Shown in pieces: positions 15,158-24,115 of a stretch of 37,533 nucleotides of DNA. The first letter of the stretch is position 1. The number at the start of each line of letters is the position of its first letter. Below the pieces are notes generated by a model. The model did no database searches, was not told where the DNA came from, and was given only the letters and a program-made list of their open reading frames with translations. The position numbers were made by a program, and so were the translations under genes. This DNA comes from Allomuricauda sp. (lineage in GTDB: Bacteria; Bacteroidota; Bacteroidia; Flavobacteriales; Flavobacteriaceae), in the NCBI RefSeq assembly GCF_028282265.1, contig NZ_JANQIH010000051.1, positions 1 through 37,533 of the forward strand, given 5' to 3'.

Positions 15158-16483
15158 TTAAATAACTTCCTCCAAATGGTCGTCCCATTCCTTTACTTTG
15201 GGTTTTCCCAGTTTGTCCACCGATTTGGCCACTACCATGGAAACCGTGGCATCGCCTGTAACATTGACTACCGTACGGCACATATCCAAAGGACGGTCAA
15301 CAGCAAAAATCAGCGCTAGACCAATAGCCAACTTATCCGCTGGAAAACCTATAGATTCCAAAACGATAACTAGCATTACCATTCCCGCACCGGGAACGGC
15401 CGCTGAACCTATAGAAGCCAAAAGAGCGGTTAACACAATAGTCAATTGGTCACCGAAGGTCAAATCGAAGCCAAGTGCTTGCGAAATAAATACCGCCGCG
15501 ACACCTTGATACAGACTTGTTCCATCCATATTGATGGTAGCACCAACAGGTAGCACAAAACTTGAAACTTCTTTGTCCACTCCAATATGTTCTTCCACCC
15601 TTTCCATGGTAACTGGTAAGGTGGCTGCGCTGGAACTTGTTGAAAAGGCCAAGAGCTGAGCCGGACTGATTTCCTTTAAAAACCAAAACGGATTTTTCTT
15701 GGTGAAACTTGAAACTACAATGGTGTAAAATACAATCATTAAAACTAGCCCCAAGACCACTACTCCAGCATATCGCAATAAGGCTAAAAGCAAATCTGGG
15801 TCACCCGAAGAAACAACCACTCCGGCCAAAAGTGCAAAAACCGCATAGGGAGCGGTAAGCATAATCAAATCGACCATTTTAAGGACCACATCATTTAAGG
15901 AATCGAAGAAGTTTTTAAGCGGTTTTGCATTTTTTTCACCAATCAACAACATAGAGATTCCCAAAAAAACAGTGAAAAAGATGACCTGCAACATCAATTT
16001 ATTGTTACTCATGGCAGCAAGGGCATTTTCAGGAACCATGTCCACCACAAACTGCAAAGGTCCACTGCTTTTTTGTCGGGATGCTTCCTCCAACTTTGAT
16101 GTAACACCGGCATCACCTGCGTAAGTCTCAGTCAGCTTTGTAATGGTTTCCTCAGAAATACCATTGCCCGGTGTCATTACATTAACCATTAAAAGACCTA
16201 TGCTAATGGCGACAACAGTGGTAACTATGTAAATAAGAATTGTACGAACTCCAATATTGCGAAACTTGGAAATGTCTTTTAAATCCGATATTCCCTTTAC
16301 CAACGAAGCAATGATCAACGGGATGGCAATTAATTTTAGGAGTTTGACGAAAATGGTTCCCAGAGGTTGTATCCAATCAGAAACAAAACCTTTGCCCCAA
16401 TCCACTTGGGTCATTACAAACCCAAAAACAATTCCCAATAACATCCCGATAAGAATCTGCCAATGCAGTTCGAGTTTTCGCAT
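15158..16483 (-). CDS. dicarboxylate/amino acid:cation symporter (DAACS family)
   Basis: This 441-residue polytopic membrane protein carries DAACS hallmarks. These are a serine-rich re-entrant loop (STSSSAATLPVT), the NMDGTSLY sodium/substrate motif at about 318, and the DRPLDMCRTVVNVTGDA segment that contacts the substrate carboxylate and amino groups. The length and the amino end (HWQILIGMLLGIVFGF) match GltP/GltT-type glutamate-aspartate transporters. It is the first gene of the ATP-grasp/amidohydrolase run and 55 bases after aroC. Import of glutamate, aspartate or a C4-dicarboxylate would supply the downstream enzymes, which is an inference from order. Confidence 0.9.
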   Translation of the reverse strand: MRKLELHWQILIGMLLGIVFGFVMTQVDWGKGFVSDWIQPLGTIFVKLLKLIAIPLIIASLVKGISDLKDISKFRNIGVRTILIYIVTTVVAISIGLLMVNVMTPGNGISEETITKLTETYAGDAGVTSKLEEASRQKSSGPLQFVVDMVPENALAAMSNNKLMLQVIFFTVFLGISMLLIGEKNAKPLKNFFDSLNDVVLKMVDLIMLTAPYAVFALLAGVVVSSGDPDLLLALLRYAGVVVLGLVLMIVFYTIVVSSFTKKNPFWFLKEISPAQLLAFSTSSSAATLPVTMERVEEHIGVDKEVSSFVLPVGATINMDGTSLYQGVAAVFISQALGFDLTFGDQLTIVLTALLASIGSAAVPGAGMVMLVIVLESIGFPADKLAIGLALIFAVDRPLDMCRTVVNVTGDATVSMVVAKSVDKLGKPKVKEWDDHLEEVI

Positions 16484-16538
16484 AAATATCTTTTAACGGG
16501 TAAGATACTATTTTGACTGGAAAAATGAGGAAAAGCGG

Positions 16539-17603
16539 CTATATTTTGTTGGTACGCGCCAAAAGGTGGTAGTCTGCCAAAACCAATGCCGCCATAGCTT
16601 CCACAATAGGCACCGCTCTAGGAACAACGCATGGGTCATGCCGTCCTTTACCTTGAGTGGTTACTTTTTCACCTTCTTTGTTTATGGTTTCATAAGATTG
16701 CAGTACCGTAGCAACGGGTTTAAAAGCCACATTGAAGTAAATATCCATGCCATTGGAGATTCCTCCTTGAACTCCCCCACTGCGGTTGGTAGCGGTGGTG
16801 CCATCTGGGTTGAATGCATCGTTATGTTGACTTCCTTTCATCAGCACTCCACCAAAACCACTTCCGTACTCGAACCCCTTGACGGCATTGATGGACAACA
16901 TTGACTCTCCCAACTTAGCATGAAGCTTATCAAAAACAGGCTCCCCTAAACCGATTGGTACATTTTGGATTACCCCAGTAATAACACCTCCAATGGTATC
17001 CCCTTCTTTTTTTATTTTTTTGATGTAATCCTCCATTTGTCCCGCTGTCTCGGGGTCTGGGCAGCGAACCGGATTACTTTCAATCAAGGAAAAATCCAAC
17101 TCCTCATAATTCTTACCCAGTTTTATTTCGCCAACCTGGGAAACATAGGCGTTTATCTCTACTCCGGATAGAAGTTGTTTGGCTATGGCACCGGCCACAA
17201 CCCTACTTGCGGTTTCTCTTGCTGAACTTCTTCCTCCACCGCGATAGTCCCGAAACCCATATTTTTTATCATACACATAATCCGCATGGGAAGGACGGTA
17301 CGAATCTTTGATATGCGAGTAATCCTTTGACTTCTGGTTGGTATTGAAAATCGCAAAACCTATGGGAGTTCCTGTGGTCTTCCCTTCAAACAGACCAGAA
17401 AAAAACTCAACGGTATCTGGTTCCTTGCGTTGGGTGACAATTGCCGATTGTCCTGGCTTTCGGCGGTCGAGTTCAATTTGAATTTTTTCCAAATCCAGTT
17501 CAAGCCCTGCAGGACATCCATCAATGATGCCTCCAATGGCCTTACCATGCGATTCTCCAAAAGTAGTTAGCTTAAAAAGTCGTCCGAATGTATTTCCAGC
17601 CAT
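16539..17603 (-). CDS. aroC: chorismate synthase
   Basis: This 354-residue enzyme converts 5-enolpyruvylshikimate-3-phosphate to chorismate, the last shared step of aromatic amino acid synthesis, using reduced FMN. All signatures are present: [20 protein letters not shown] near the start, then [28 protein letters not shown], with the usual C-terminal [19 protein letters not shown]. The length is standard. No other shikimate genes are nearby. The symporter gene follows after 55 bases on the same strand, so read-through is possible. A TAAATTTG -7 element lies 21 bases upstream. Confidence 0.97.
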   Translation of the reverse strand: MAGNTFGRLFKLTTFGESHGKAIGGIIDGCPAGLELDLEKIQIELDRRKPGQSAIVTQRKEPDTVEFFSGLFEGKTTGTPIGFAIFNTNQKSKDYSHIKDSYRPSHADYVYDKKYGFRDYRGGGRSSARETASRVVAGAIAKQLLSGVEINAYVSQVGEIKLGKNYEELDFSLIESNPVRCPDPETAGQMEDYIKKIKKEGDTIGGVITGVIQNVPIGLGEPVFDKLHAKLGESMLSINAVKGFEYGSGFGGVLMKGSQHNDAFNPDGTTATNRSGGVQGGISNGMDIYFNVAFKPVATVLQSYETINKEGEKVTTQGKGRHDPCVVPRAVPIVEAMAALVLADYHLLARTNKI

Positions 17604-17623
17604 ACCAAATACAGGATAAGCGT

Positions 17624-17631
17624 CAAATTTA
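17624..17631 (-). promoter_or_regulatory. candidate -7 promoter element of aroC
   Basis: TAAATTTG on the minus strand matches TAnnTTTG, 21 bases before the aroC ATG at 17603. A TTG followed by a T-run lies about 24 bases further upstream, a little far for a standard -33 element. Confidence 0.5.
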
Positions 17632-17795
17632 GGTGTTATACTCTTCTAAAAAAAACAACCTTGCCAGTTAATCTTTAAATAACATTTTGGTGGCTTTGTT
17701 GATGTTTATTTAACTGTATGCAAAGGAATTATTGAAATGAATTTCATTTACAGTTTATTCCTACGCCGTTATTTTGCAGTTAAACCCGTTTCAGA

Positions 17796-18701
17796 TTGAA
17801 AAAAAGAAAGATTGAGCTGGCAGTTATTTCCGATGTACACTTGGGAACATATGGATGCCATGCAGATGAATTGATAGCTTATTTGAGTAGCATTGAACCC
17901 AAAAAGTTGGTGTTGAATGGTGACATTATCGATATTTGGCAATTTAGCAAGCGTTATTTTCCATCTTCCCACCTTAAGGTATTGAAGAAAGTAATCGGAA
18001 TGGCTTCAAAGGGTACGGAAGTTTTCTATATCACTGGTAATCACGATGAAATGCTTCGTAAGTTCAGTGATGCTTCAATGGGAAATTTTAAGGTCGCCAA
18101 TAAATTGGTCCTAAACTTAGATGGCAAAAAGGCTTGGATTTTCCATGGGGACGTTTTTGACATATCCATTCAAAATGCGAAGTGGTTGGCCAAGCTCGGC
18201 GGTTATGGCTATGACCTTCTAATCCTTATCAACAACTTCGTTAATTGGTGTTTGGTGAGAATGGGAAAAGAAAAGTATTCCTTGTCCAAACGTATAAAGA
18301 ATAGCGTTAAGGGAGCTGTGAAATACATTAACGACTTCGAAAAAACCGCTGCTGAACTTGCCATTGAAAATGGTTACGATTACGTGGTTTGCGGGCACAT
18401 CCACCAACCCAAAAAGGAACATTTTGAAAATAAAAACGGAAGCTGCGTTTACCTGAATTCGGGAGATTGGGTAGAAAACTTGACCGCCTTGGAGTACTCT
18501 TTTAAGCGATGGCGCATCTATCACTACAATCACGATAAGCTCTCCCCCTTCTTTGTCGATGAGGACTTAAAGGAGATGGACATGAATGAATTGATAGCTT
18601 CCATTACCGATAAGGAAGTAGACGCAGAGCGGGTGGATTACGAAAACATCGATGAGGAAAACCCTACCAACCTAGACAATAAGGGCCTCTCGCAAGATTG
18701 A
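17796..18701 (+). CDS. metallophosphoesterase, UDP-2,3-diacylglucosamine diphosphatase-like
   Basis: This 301-residue calcineurin-like phosphoesterase carries all five metal motifs: SDVHLG (Asp13, His15), LNGDIID (Asp43), TGNHDE (Asn82, His83), FHGDVFD and VVCGHIHQP. The LpxH-like arrangement suggests hydrolysis of UDP-2,3-diacylglucosamine to lipid X in lipid A synthesis, though many Bacteroidota homologues carry that label without proof. The start is TTG at 17796. A TAA lies five codons upstream (17781-17783), and the conserved core begins six residues later, so no ATG start is available. The last 30 bases overlap the convergent oxidoreductase gene. The C-terminal tail after about 255 is acidic and variable. 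Confidence 0.82.
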   Translation: MKKRKIELAVISDVHLGTYGCHADELIAYLSSIEPKKLVLNGDIIDIWQFSKRYFPSSHLKVLKKVIGMASKGTEVFYITGNHDEMLRKFSDASMGNFKVANKLVLNLDGKKAWIFHGDVFDISIQNAKWLAKLGGYGYDLLILINNFVNWCLVRMGKEKYSLSKRIKNSVKGAVKYINDFEKTAAELAIENGYDYVVCGHIHQPKKEHFENKNGSCVYLNSGDWVENLTALEYSFKRWRIYHYNHDKLSPFFVDEDLKEMDMNELIASITDKEVDAERVDYENIDEENPTNLDNKGLSQD

Positions 18702-21584
18702 AACCGGATGTTGGGCCTTTCTTTGGGTTCCATCAAAAATTTGATGTCTACAGCTTGTTCCGTTTGCGGCAATTAAGGTGGACTCCTTTGATTTTCGGAC
18801 AGAAGGAAAAAGTTTCAACTCCCCTATTTTCATACTGGTTTCGTAATGCTCCTTTTCATATCCAAAGGAACCGGCCATTCCACAACAACCTGAAGGAATA
18901 ATGCTCACTTTATAGTTTGAAGGGAGATTGAGCACATCGAAGGTCACCTTTTGATTGGAAAGTGCTTTCTGATGACAGTGACTGTGAATTTTCACTTCGC
19001 GTTCTTCAGAGGTAAAAACTTCTGAAGTGAGGTTCCCAGCATGGATTTCCTTGGCAAGAAACTCCTCAATCAAATAGGTGTTGGCATACAATCTATCTAA
19101 AGACTCATCATCGTCATGGAGTCTTTTGTATTCATCGCGAAAGGATAACACCGCCGAAGGTTCCAAACCTACGATGGGCATGTTGGAATCCAAAATGGGT
19201 TTCATTTTCACCATGTTTCTCTCAACCAATCTTTTTGCTTGCTTCAAATATCCCTTGGAAAGAAAGGTGCGGCCACTTTCGGCAAAAAACAATTCAACTT
19301 GGTAGCCTAAAGCGCTTAGTAGGGCTATCGCATCTTTTCCTACCTCAACATCTAAATATTGGGTGAACTCATCGATGTATAGCCATACCTTTTTTTGATT
19401 TTGCGGAGATTGAGGTTGATGTTTTTGAAGATATTTTTCAAAGTTGAACCTATGTACTTTGGGAAGACTTCTTTCTTTTGCAACTCCGGAAGAACGTTTC
19501 AGCAACCCACCCAAAACTTTGGATCCGTAAATCATGTTGGTCAAAGTTGCAAATTTGCTTCCTAGTGCATTTAATCTGGTATTGTAGGCAAATAATTTGC
19601 TGCGCAGGGAATACCCATTGGCCTCCTGGTATTGATATTGAAACTCCGCTTTCAAGGTTGCCACATCAACATTACTGGGGCATTCACTGGCACACGCCTT
19701 ACAACTCAAACACAAATCAAACACCTCTTTAAGTTCTTCATAATTAAAGCGGTTGGGTTTATCAGAGTTGGTCAAAAACTCGCGAAGTGCGTTAGCTCTC
19801 GCCCGAGTCGTGTCTTTTTCATTTTTGGTGGCGTGATAACTGGGGCACATACCGCCACTCATATGATGACTTTTACGACAATCACCACTTCCATTGCATT
19901 TTTCTGCGGCTTTGAGAATTCCCTCACTATCCGAAAAATCCAATACGGTCTCAACCTTAGGTTCTTCTCTGTCGATTTCATATCGCAAGGATTCATCCAT
20001 AGGAAAGGCATCGACTATTTTTCCGGGGTTGAATACGTTGCTAGGATCAAAAATTGATTTTATTCGCTTTAGCAATTGATAATTCTCTTCCCCAATCATC
20101 AAAGGAATAAACTCGGCGCGAACTATGCCGTCCCCGTGCTCACCGCTAAAGCTACCTTTGTATTTTTTCGTCAACTGGGCCACATCCGTAGTTATGGACC
20201 TAAAAAGTGAAACATCTTCAGCCTTTTTTAGGTTTAGGATAGGCCTTAAGTGTAGTTCCCCTGCTCCCGCATGAGCGTAATAGACCGCCTCTTGCCCATA
20301 GCCTTTCATTATTCCCGTGAACTCGCCAATGAACTCTTTTAAATCACTTAGGGCGACGGCTGTATCCTCAATACAGGCTACTGCCTTCTTATCTCCCACC
20401 ATATTTCCCAAAAGTCCCAGTCCAGCTTTACGCAGTTCAATGGCTTTGTTGATATCGGTTCCATACAATACAGGGCTGGCATAGCTCATCCCCGATTTTT
20501 TGATAGTCTGTAATAGGGATTGCAACTGCTCCTCAAGTTCCGTTTCGGAATCAGCCTTAACCTCCAACATTAAAATGCCCGCTGGGTCGCCTTCAACAAA
20601 AAAACGATTCTCCAACTGTGCCCGATTATTCTTGGTACAATCAAGAATGACCTTGTCCATCATCTCGCAAGTATGCAAGTTATGTTGCATAACCGGAGCC
20701 ACATCTGCCAAACAGTTTTCGAGAGTTTCATAATGGGTACAGACCATTGCGGAAAAAGTCGGCGGTAAATCATCCAATTGAAGGATGATTTCGGTTGTAA
20801 AGGCTAAGGTCCCCTCACTTCCGGATAACAATTTACAGAGATTGAATCCAACTTCATTTCCACCAAAAACATCACTTTTTAGCAATTCATCGACCGCATA
20901 CCCTGTATTACGCCTGTGGATTTCCGGTTTTGGAAACTCTTTGAGAATGCTCTCTCTCACCTCATTTCGGGAAAGCTCTTGCATCAATTCACTGTAGATT
21001 TGACCTTCAAGGGAGTTTTCTTTGGACTTGATTTTCAATTCTTCTTTTGAAACTGTTGTAAAGTGGGCTTCGGAGGCATCGGCCAAAACACAATTCAGGG
21101 CAATAACCTTGTCACGCGTTACCCCATATTGAATGGAGGTGGTCCCAGAGGAATTGTTCCCCACCATTCCTCCTATCATACAGCGGTTTGCAGTAGAGGT
21201 GTTGGGTCCGAAAAAAAGACCATGTGGTTTTAAATATTGATTCAGCTCATCGCGCACAACCCCAGGTTGCACTTTTACCTGTTTCTTCTTTACATCCAAA
21301 TCCAAAATCTGGGTAAAATGTTTGGATACATCCACCACGATACCATCTCCCACGCATTGACCGGCTAGCGAAGTTCCTGCAGTTCTCGGTATAAGACTAA
21401 TTTTATGCTCAGTAGCCGCCTTAATCAATACCTTAATATCAGAAATGGTTTTAGGGTAAGCGACTGCTGTGGGAAGCTTGCGGTACACCGACGCATCGGT
21501 GGCGTATAGTGCCTTGATCAAATTATCATACAGTAATTCACCTTGCAGCTTACCTGCTAAAGACGCCAAGAAAGAATTATTCAA
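18672..21584 (-). CDS. FAD-linked oxidase / 4Fe-4S dehydrogenase fusion (D-2-hydroxyacid type)
   Basis: This 970-residue fusion has an amino-terminal PCMH-type FAD-binding domain (PRTAGTSLAGQCVGDGIVVDVS, then GPNTSTANRCMIGGMVGNNSSG). It continues with an FAD-oxidase C-terminal domain (GEHGDGIVRAEF). A ferredoxin-like segment carries CNGSGDCRKSH and CLSCKACASECPSNVD for iron-sulfur clusters. The C-terminal part is a CCG/heterodisulfide-reductase-like domain (HCHQKALSN, SGCCGMAGSFGYEKEHYE). This layout matches D-lactate, D-2-hydroxyglutarate or glycolate dehydrogenases that pass electrons to quinone; the substrate is not resolved. The only usable start is TTG at 21584, since a TAG lies eight codons upstream with no ATG between. 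It overlaps the phosphoesterase gene tail to tail. Confidence 0.9.
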   Translation of the reverse strand: MNNSFLASLAGKLQGELLYDNLIKALYATDASVYRKLPTAVAYPKTISDIKVLIKAATEHKISLIPRTAGTSLAGQCVGDGIVVDVSKHFTQILDLDVKKKQVKVQPGVVRDELNQYLKPHGLFFGPNTSTANRCMIGGMVGNNSSGTTSIQYGVTRDKVIALNCVLADASEAHFTTVSKEELKIKSKENSLEGQIYSELMQELSRNEVRESILKEFPKPEIHRRNTGYAVDELLKSDVFGGNEVGFNLCKLLSGSEGTLAFTTEIILQLDDLPPTFSAMVCTHYETLENCLADVAPVMQHNLHTCEMMDKVILDCTKNNRAQLENRFFVEGDPAGILMLEVKADSETELEEQLQSLLQTIKKSGMSYASPVLYGTDINKAIELRKAGLGLLGNMVGDKKAVACIEDTAVALSDLKEFIGEFTGIMKGYGQEAVYYAHAGAGELHLRPILNLKKAEDVSLFRSITTDVAQLTKKYKGSFSGEHGDGIVRAEFIPLMIGEENYQLLKRIKSIFDPSNVFNPGKIVDAFPMDESLRYEIDREEPKVETVLDFSDSEGILKAAEKCNGSGDCRKSHHMSGGMCPSYHATKNEKDTTRARANALREFLTNSDKPNRFNYEELKEVFDLCLSCKACASECPSNVDVATLKAEFQYQYQEANGYSLRSKLFAYNTRLNALGSKFATLTNMIYGSKVLGGLLKRSSGVAKERSLPKVHRFNFEKYLQKHQPQSPQNQKKVWLYIDEFTQYLDVEVGKDAIALLSALGYQVELFFAESGRTFLSKGYLKQAKRLVERNMVKMKPILDSNMPIVGLEPSAVLSFRDEYKRLHDDDESLDRLYANTYLIEEFLAKEIHAGNLTSEVFTSEEREVKIHSHCHQKALSNQKVTFDVLNLPSNYKVSIIPSGCCGMAGSFGYEKEHYETSMKIGELKLFPSVRKSKESTLIAANGTSCRHQIFDGTQRKAQHPVSILREALIV

Positions 21585-21623
21585 ACTGGAACAATTTTTG
21601 GTAACCTAAATGAGTTTATAGCT

Positions 21624-21656
21624 AAATAGCCTTACAAAGCTATTTCAAATTTTGAA
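21624..21656. promoter_or_regulatory. overlapping palindromes and -7 element in a divergent spacer
   Basis: AAATAGC (21624-21630) and GCTATTT (21639-21645) form a perfect inverted repeat. It overlaps TAGCTTTG on the minus strand (21642-21635), a TAnnTTTG match for the oxidoreductase gene. Next to it is the 13-base palindrome TTCAAATTTTGAA (21644-21656). The cluster lies between the oxidoreductase and the barrel protein and could be an operator. Confidence 0.4.
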
Positions 21657-21671
21657 CTAAAGGAGAAACTT

Positions 21672-22166
21672 ATGAAGATTACCACATTATTTACTGCACT
21701 TTTTACATTTATGACGATTGGAGTATGCGCACAGGACATTTCAGAGCACGCATTAGGCCTTCGTCTGGGTGACAGCGATGGTTTTGGGGCCGAAATCTCG
21801 TATCAAAAATCCATTGGGCGATACAATCGTGCAGAGTTTAATCTCGGCTGGCGGGATAGTCGGGAGTTCGATGCCTTTAAACTTGCTGGTATTTACCAAT
21901 GGGTACACCAAATTGAAGGAAACTTTAATTGGTACTATGGTGTTGGTGGCGGATTGGGAAGCGTTGAATTCGAGCCCGTACCCGATGGAGAGGATAACGA
22001 CGGTCTGTTTGTTTTTGCGGCCGGGGATATAGGCGTGGAATATAATTTTGATATTCCGCTACTTCTTTCACTCGACTTTAGGCCGGAAATAGGGCTTTTG
22101 GGCTATGATGGCTTCGATGATGGCTTTGATTTCGACATCGCTCTGGGTATAAGATACCAGTTTTGA
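21672..22166 (+). CDS. small outer-membrane beta-barrel protein
   Basis: This 164-residue exported protein has a signal peptide (ALFTFMTIGVCAQ) and a mature part of alternating strands (GLRLGDSDGFGAEISYQ, NLGWRDSREFDAFKLAGIYQW, WYYGVGGGLG, LLSLDFRPEIGLLGY). It ends in an aromatic FDIALGIRYQF, the C-terminal signature for outer-membrane insertion. The size suits an eight-stranded barrel. An AAAGGAGA sequence eight bases before the ATG is a good Shine-Dalgarno match, which is uncommon in this window. The specific role is unknown. It is divergent from the oxidoreductase gene, with palindromes between. Confidence 0.75.
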   Translation: MKITTLFTALFTFMTIGVCAQDISEHALGLRLGDSDGFGAEISYQKSIGRYNRAEFNLGWRDSREFDAFKLAGIYQWVHQIEGNFNWYYGVGGGLGSVEFEPVPDGEDNDGLFVFAAGDIGVEYNFDIPLLLSLDFRPEIGLLGYDGFDDGFDFDIALGIRYQF

Positions 22167-22252
22167 CCCATGCTGAAATTTCGATAAGAGGGCCCTTCGT
22201 TGTTTTTTTATGCCGCAACTAATGAATACCTTAGCTGCCTAAATAAACTTGA

Positions 22253-23362
22253 ATGAAAAATCTATTTTCAGTTATACTGATTGTTCTTTTCTTGGCGTCA
22301 TGTAATTCAACACCTGAGGGTTTTGTGGTCAATGCCAAAGTTAATGGTGAGTTGGAGAATGGCACCCAAGTCTTCTTGAAGACTACAGATTCAATTAACC
22401 AGCTAGTCGACGTTGATACCACCACGGTGGAAAATGGTCTCTTCAGCTTTAGCGGAAATCAAGAGCAGCCTAAACTCTATTATATCTTTTTGGAATCGAA
22501 CCGTGGAAACATCCCGGTCTTCATTGAGAATGGTGAGATTGACTTGAAATTTCAGAAAGATAGTTTGAATTATGCTGAACTGAAGGGTACTCCCCAAAAT
22601 GAAATCTTTATGAATTTCTTGGAGAAATCCCGAAAAATGGCAGAGCGGGCCAGGTCGATGCAGGTCGATTTACGGAATGCTTCCCAACAGCGGGATACCG
22701 CTACGGTTACTTCCCTTCGTGAAGAATATTTAGAACTCCAAGACGAGGTGAAAACCTACAATATTGATTTTGCCAAGGAAAATCCTAACGCATTGATTTC
22801 CGTATTGATTATAGGAAACCTCATGCAAAGCAAGGCCATTCCCACCGAGGAAGTGGAAGAAATGTATGAAGCTTTGACCCCGGAAATGAAAGCGACCGAA
22901 CCTGGTGAGACCCTAAAAAAGCAGTTGGATAAATCAAAAGTAACTGATATTGGTGGCATAGCCCCAGAGTTTTCAGCTCCCACACCCGAAGGGGATATCC
23001 TGGCCTTAAGCGATGTGAAAGGAAAAGTAACCTTGGTCGATTTTTGGGCCGCATGGTGCAGACCTTGTCGTGCCGAGAATCCTAATATCGTTTCCGTTTA
23101 TAAAAAATATCATGATAAGGGCTTGAACGTTATCGGAGTTTCTTTGGATACCCGTGCTGAGGATTGGACCAAAGCCATTGAAGCCGATGGTTTGGAATGG
23201 AACCATATCAGTAACCTTAAGCGATTTCAAGACCCCATTGCACAATTGTACAACATCAATGCGATACCTGCCGCTTTCTTGTTGGATGAAAATGGTGTCA
23301 TTATAGCAAAAGACTTACGCGGTGCTGCGTTGGAACAGAAAGTCTCAGAGCTTTTGAACTAA
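22253..23362 (+). CDS. TlpA-like thioredoxin-fold lipoprotein
   Basis: This 369-residue lipoprotein has a signal peptide ending FLASC (Cys17). A DUF4369-like amino-terminal beta domain covers about 20-120 (VNAKVNGELENGTQVFLKTTD). A helical linker (about 120-220) follows. The TlpA/ResA-type thioredoxin domain covers about 230-369 with WAAWCRPCRAEN (Cys269 and Cys272) and the cis-proline region INAIPAAFLLDENG. It should act in the periplasm as a thiol-disulfide reductant or exchange protein, for example in cytochrome maturation or rescue of oxidised proteins. It stands alone and is followed by a strong terminator. Confidence 0.9.
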   Translation: MKNLFSVILIVLFLASCNSTPEGFVVNAKVNGELENGTQVFLKTTDSINQLVDVDTTTVENGLFSFSGNQEQPKLYYIFLESNRGNIPVFIENGEIDLKFQKDSLNYAELKGTPQNEIFMNFLEKSRKMAERARSMQVDLRNASQQRDTATVTSLREEYLELQDEVKTYNIDFAKENPNALISVLIIGNLMQSKAIPTEEVEEMYEALTPEMKATEPGETLKKQLDKSKVTDIGGIAPEFSAPTPEGDILALSDVKGKVTLVDFWAAWCRPCRAENPNIVSVYKKYHDKGLNVIGVSLDTRAEDWTKAIEADGLEWNHISNLKRFQDPIAQLYNINAIPAAFLLDENGVIIAKDLRGAALEQKVSELLN

Positions 23363-23382
23363 AGATTTTTATGAAAGTAATG

Positions 23383-23413
23383 AAAAGGCCCAAAGTTTTT
23401 TTGGGCCTTTTTT
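23383..23413. terminator. bidirectional terminator
   Basis: AAAAGGCCCAAA (23383-23394) pairs perfectly with TTTGGGCCTTTT (23400-23411) and is flanked by A and T runs. It separates the convergent thioredoxin and rhomboid genes. Confidence 0.88.
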
Positions 23414-23414
23414 A

Positions 23415-24065
23415 TTAAATCTTTCCTGTTTTTTCAAGAACGAAAAGTATAACAATCGGAATAGCCAACACGATTACGATAAACGTCTCATTTACGAAGA
23501 GGTCCGGTTTAAACAAGAGAGTGGTTACATATCCGCCAACCGCTCCACCAAAGTGGGCCGTGTGCCCAATGTTTCCGAGACGACTTTTCATACCGTAGAT
23601 GGAATAAAGTAAATAGGCTATACCCAACACGTAGGCAGGAAGAGGAATGGGTATGAACATGATTCCCAATTGCATATCAGGTCGTAACAAAATGGCAGCG
23701 TAAAGTATTCCCGTTACCGCTCCGCTTGCTCCAACAGCGCTGTAATAGGGTTCGTCTTTATGAAAAAAAAGTGCCAATAAGCTCCCTCCTACAAGACTTA
23801 TAAAATAGATGATGAAAAACTTGCCTGCTCCAAACCAGTTAATGACCACATTGGCGAAGAAAAACAGGGTGAACATATTGAAAAACAAGTGGGACATATC
23901 AACGTGTAGAAATCCCGAAGTAACGGTTCTTTCGCGTTGCCCTGCCCTAATGGCACCGATACTGAATTTATATCTATTAAAAAAAGTGGAGTCACTAAAT
24001 CCCCTAAGAGTAACCAGAACGTTCGCTACTATAATGGCAATCGTTGCAAGGTGCAAATTGTACAT
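23415..24065 (-). CDS. rhomboid-family intramembrane serine protease
   Basis: This 216-residue membrane protein has about six helices and the rhomboid catalytic pair: Ser114 in VGASGAVTGI and His171 in GHTAHFGGAVGG. SGFLHVDMSHLFFNMFTL (about 50-67) is the conserved oxyanion/L1 region, with HLFFNM where Asn supports the oxyanion. It cleaves other membrane proteins within or near their helices; the substrate is unknown. A GTG at 24107 would add 14 residues. The ATG at 24065 is preferred since it opens into the first helix and leaves room for the divergent promoter of the acyltransferase. Confidence 0.9.
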   Translation of the reverse strand: MYNLHLATIAIIVANVLVTLRGFSDSTFFNRYKFSIGAIRAGQRERTVTSGFLHVDMSHLFFNMFTLFFFANVVINWFGAGKFFIIYFISLVGGSLLALFFHKDEPYYSAVGASGAVTGILYAAILLRPDMQLGIMFIPIPLPAYVLGIAYLLYSIYGMKSRLGNIGHTAHFGGAVGGYVTTLLFKPDLFVNETFIVIVLAIPIVILFVLEKTGKI

Positions 24066-24094
24066 ATACCGTAAGGTTTGGGTCCAAATATAGC

Positions 24095-24102
24095 TATATT
24101 TG
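24095..24102 (+). promoter_or_regulatory. candidate -7 promoter element of the acyltransferase operon
   Basis: TATATTTG matches TAnnTTTG, 14 bases before the ATG at 24116. A TTTG at 24077-24080 could act as -33 but is spaced only 14 bases, shorter than usual. Confidence 0.5.
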
Positions 24103-24115
24103 ACCACAAGAAATT

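Noticed and set aside
17865..18600. 15-base match ATGAATTGATAGCTT occurring twice in the phosphoesterase gene
   Set aside because: Both copies encode similar short peptides (DELIAYL, NELIASI) in frame; chance codon similarity is the simplest reading.
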